Shown: in pieces, positions 63,683 through 64,000 of the stretch
Layout: each line of letters begins with the position of its first letter
How positions within the stretch are numbered: the stretch's first letter is position 1
Assembly (NCBI RefSeq): GCF_025628885.1
Contig: NZ_JAOTIF010000017.1
Location: 1-64,000 of the forward strand
Source of the DNA: Paraflavisolibacter caeni
GTDB taxonomy: Bacteria; Bacteroidota; Bacteroidia; Chitinophagales; Chitinophagaceae
Direction: 5' to 3'
DNA length: 64,000 nt
Made by a program: the position numbers and the translations under genes
Notes under the pieces: generated by a model
Databases searched by the model: none
Seen by the model: only the letters and a program-made list of their open reading frames with translations
Told to the model about the DNA's origin: nothing

Positions 63683-64000
63683 AAGATAATTGTCCCAGTA
63701 AACTCTGCTATAAAAATGCAGGCTGACCAATTCATTTGCATAACTCATGCATTAAAATTGGAAGGAACATAGCTCATTAATGCTGATATGTTTTAAAATT
63801 AGGTATCTATTCATCAAGCATGGACAGCGACAATTGATATTCCATCAATAATAGATGAGATTTAAGATTTAATCGATATATATAATATTATTCTATTTGT
63901 ATAAGTTGAATAAAACATCTCGTGCTCAACAAAAAGTTCAATAATTTTTGTTGATCATGCATCATTATCAAAGGATTAACTGTCTATAGGAGTTGTTTAG
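63683..64000. other. AT-rich 3' end of the window
   Basis: No gene is supported in the last 318 bp. A perfect 10-bp hairpin (63926-63935 with 63945-63954, arm TCAACAAAAA) has a 9-base loop; with its T-rich right arm it could be a terminator or regulatory hairpin. Confidence 0.5.

Overview
The window is a stretch of chromosome from a member of the Bacteroidota, most likely family Chitinophagaceae (an inference from gene content, not a placement). The evidence is a SprA-type type IX secretion (T9SS) translocon protein, two secreted proteins ending in the gliding-motility/T9SS type B sorting domain, a PorE-like TPR/beta-propeller/OmpA protein, DUF1080 and TIGR03118 proteins, scarce Shine-Dalgarno sequences, and promoters of the Bacteroidota type (TTG, about 18 nt, TAnnTTTG). 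No rRNA, tRNA, CRISPR array, prophage or intact transposase was seen. Most genes are housekeeping or envelope genes with two-component signalling between them.

Layout. 0-5 kb: ruvB preceded by an 11-bp tandem repeat, a small inverted-repeat element, then three glycosyltransferases (GT9, GT4, GT2). 5-12.3 kb: a small CxxC membrane protein, typA/bipA, DUF2905, a lipid kinase, a membrane patatin and the heme A synthase ctaA. 12.3-14.8 kb: a compact possible redox/sulfur group, with two divergently transcribed exported DsrE-like proteins (one Sec, one Tat) and a TsdA-like dihaem cytochrome c. 14.8-24.7 kb: rnhB, a Calx-beta protein, a divergent Gfo/Idh/MocA oxidoreductase and double-DUF1080 pair (likely 3-keto-sugar chemistry), a Sua5/YrdC protein, an M16 protease and a SulP transporter. 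24.7-30.5 kb: a G-rich spacer with a second 11-bp repeat array, a divergent membrane pyrophosphatase, a HAD hydrolase, a TIGR03118 lipoprotein and a small unknown.

30.8-37.4 kb is a signalling and surface block: a LuxR-type response regulator divergent from a multi-PAS histidine kinase, a T9SS cargo protein, a single-domain receiver and an unknown protein. 37.4-50.8 kb carries a membrane-anchored NUC1-type nuclease, fabH, ruvA, sprA (7.1 kb), folD, queE and a PorE-like protein. 50.8-64 kb carries dprA (apparent CTG start), guaB, a palindromic repeat pair, a UDG-like protein, a DUF4105 protein, an alpha/beta hydrolase, a second T9SS cargo protein, an SDR, an unknown secreted protein and a two-gene operon for outer-membrane proteins, one with a ComEA-like helix-hairpin-helix region.

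In functional terms, sprA, the PorE-like gene and the two cargo proteins belong to one T9SS/gliding theme. ruvA and ruvB are about 38 kb apart rather than in one operon. Perfect hairpins separate most convergent units. Several housekeeping genes (folD, guaB, ctaA, rnhB, probably the Sua5 gene and ruvA) have the -7 box only 3-5 nt before the start codon, which implies leaderless or nearly leaderless mRNAs. Start codons were moved from the longest reading frame where a motif, signal peptide or promoter argued for it; each case is stated.
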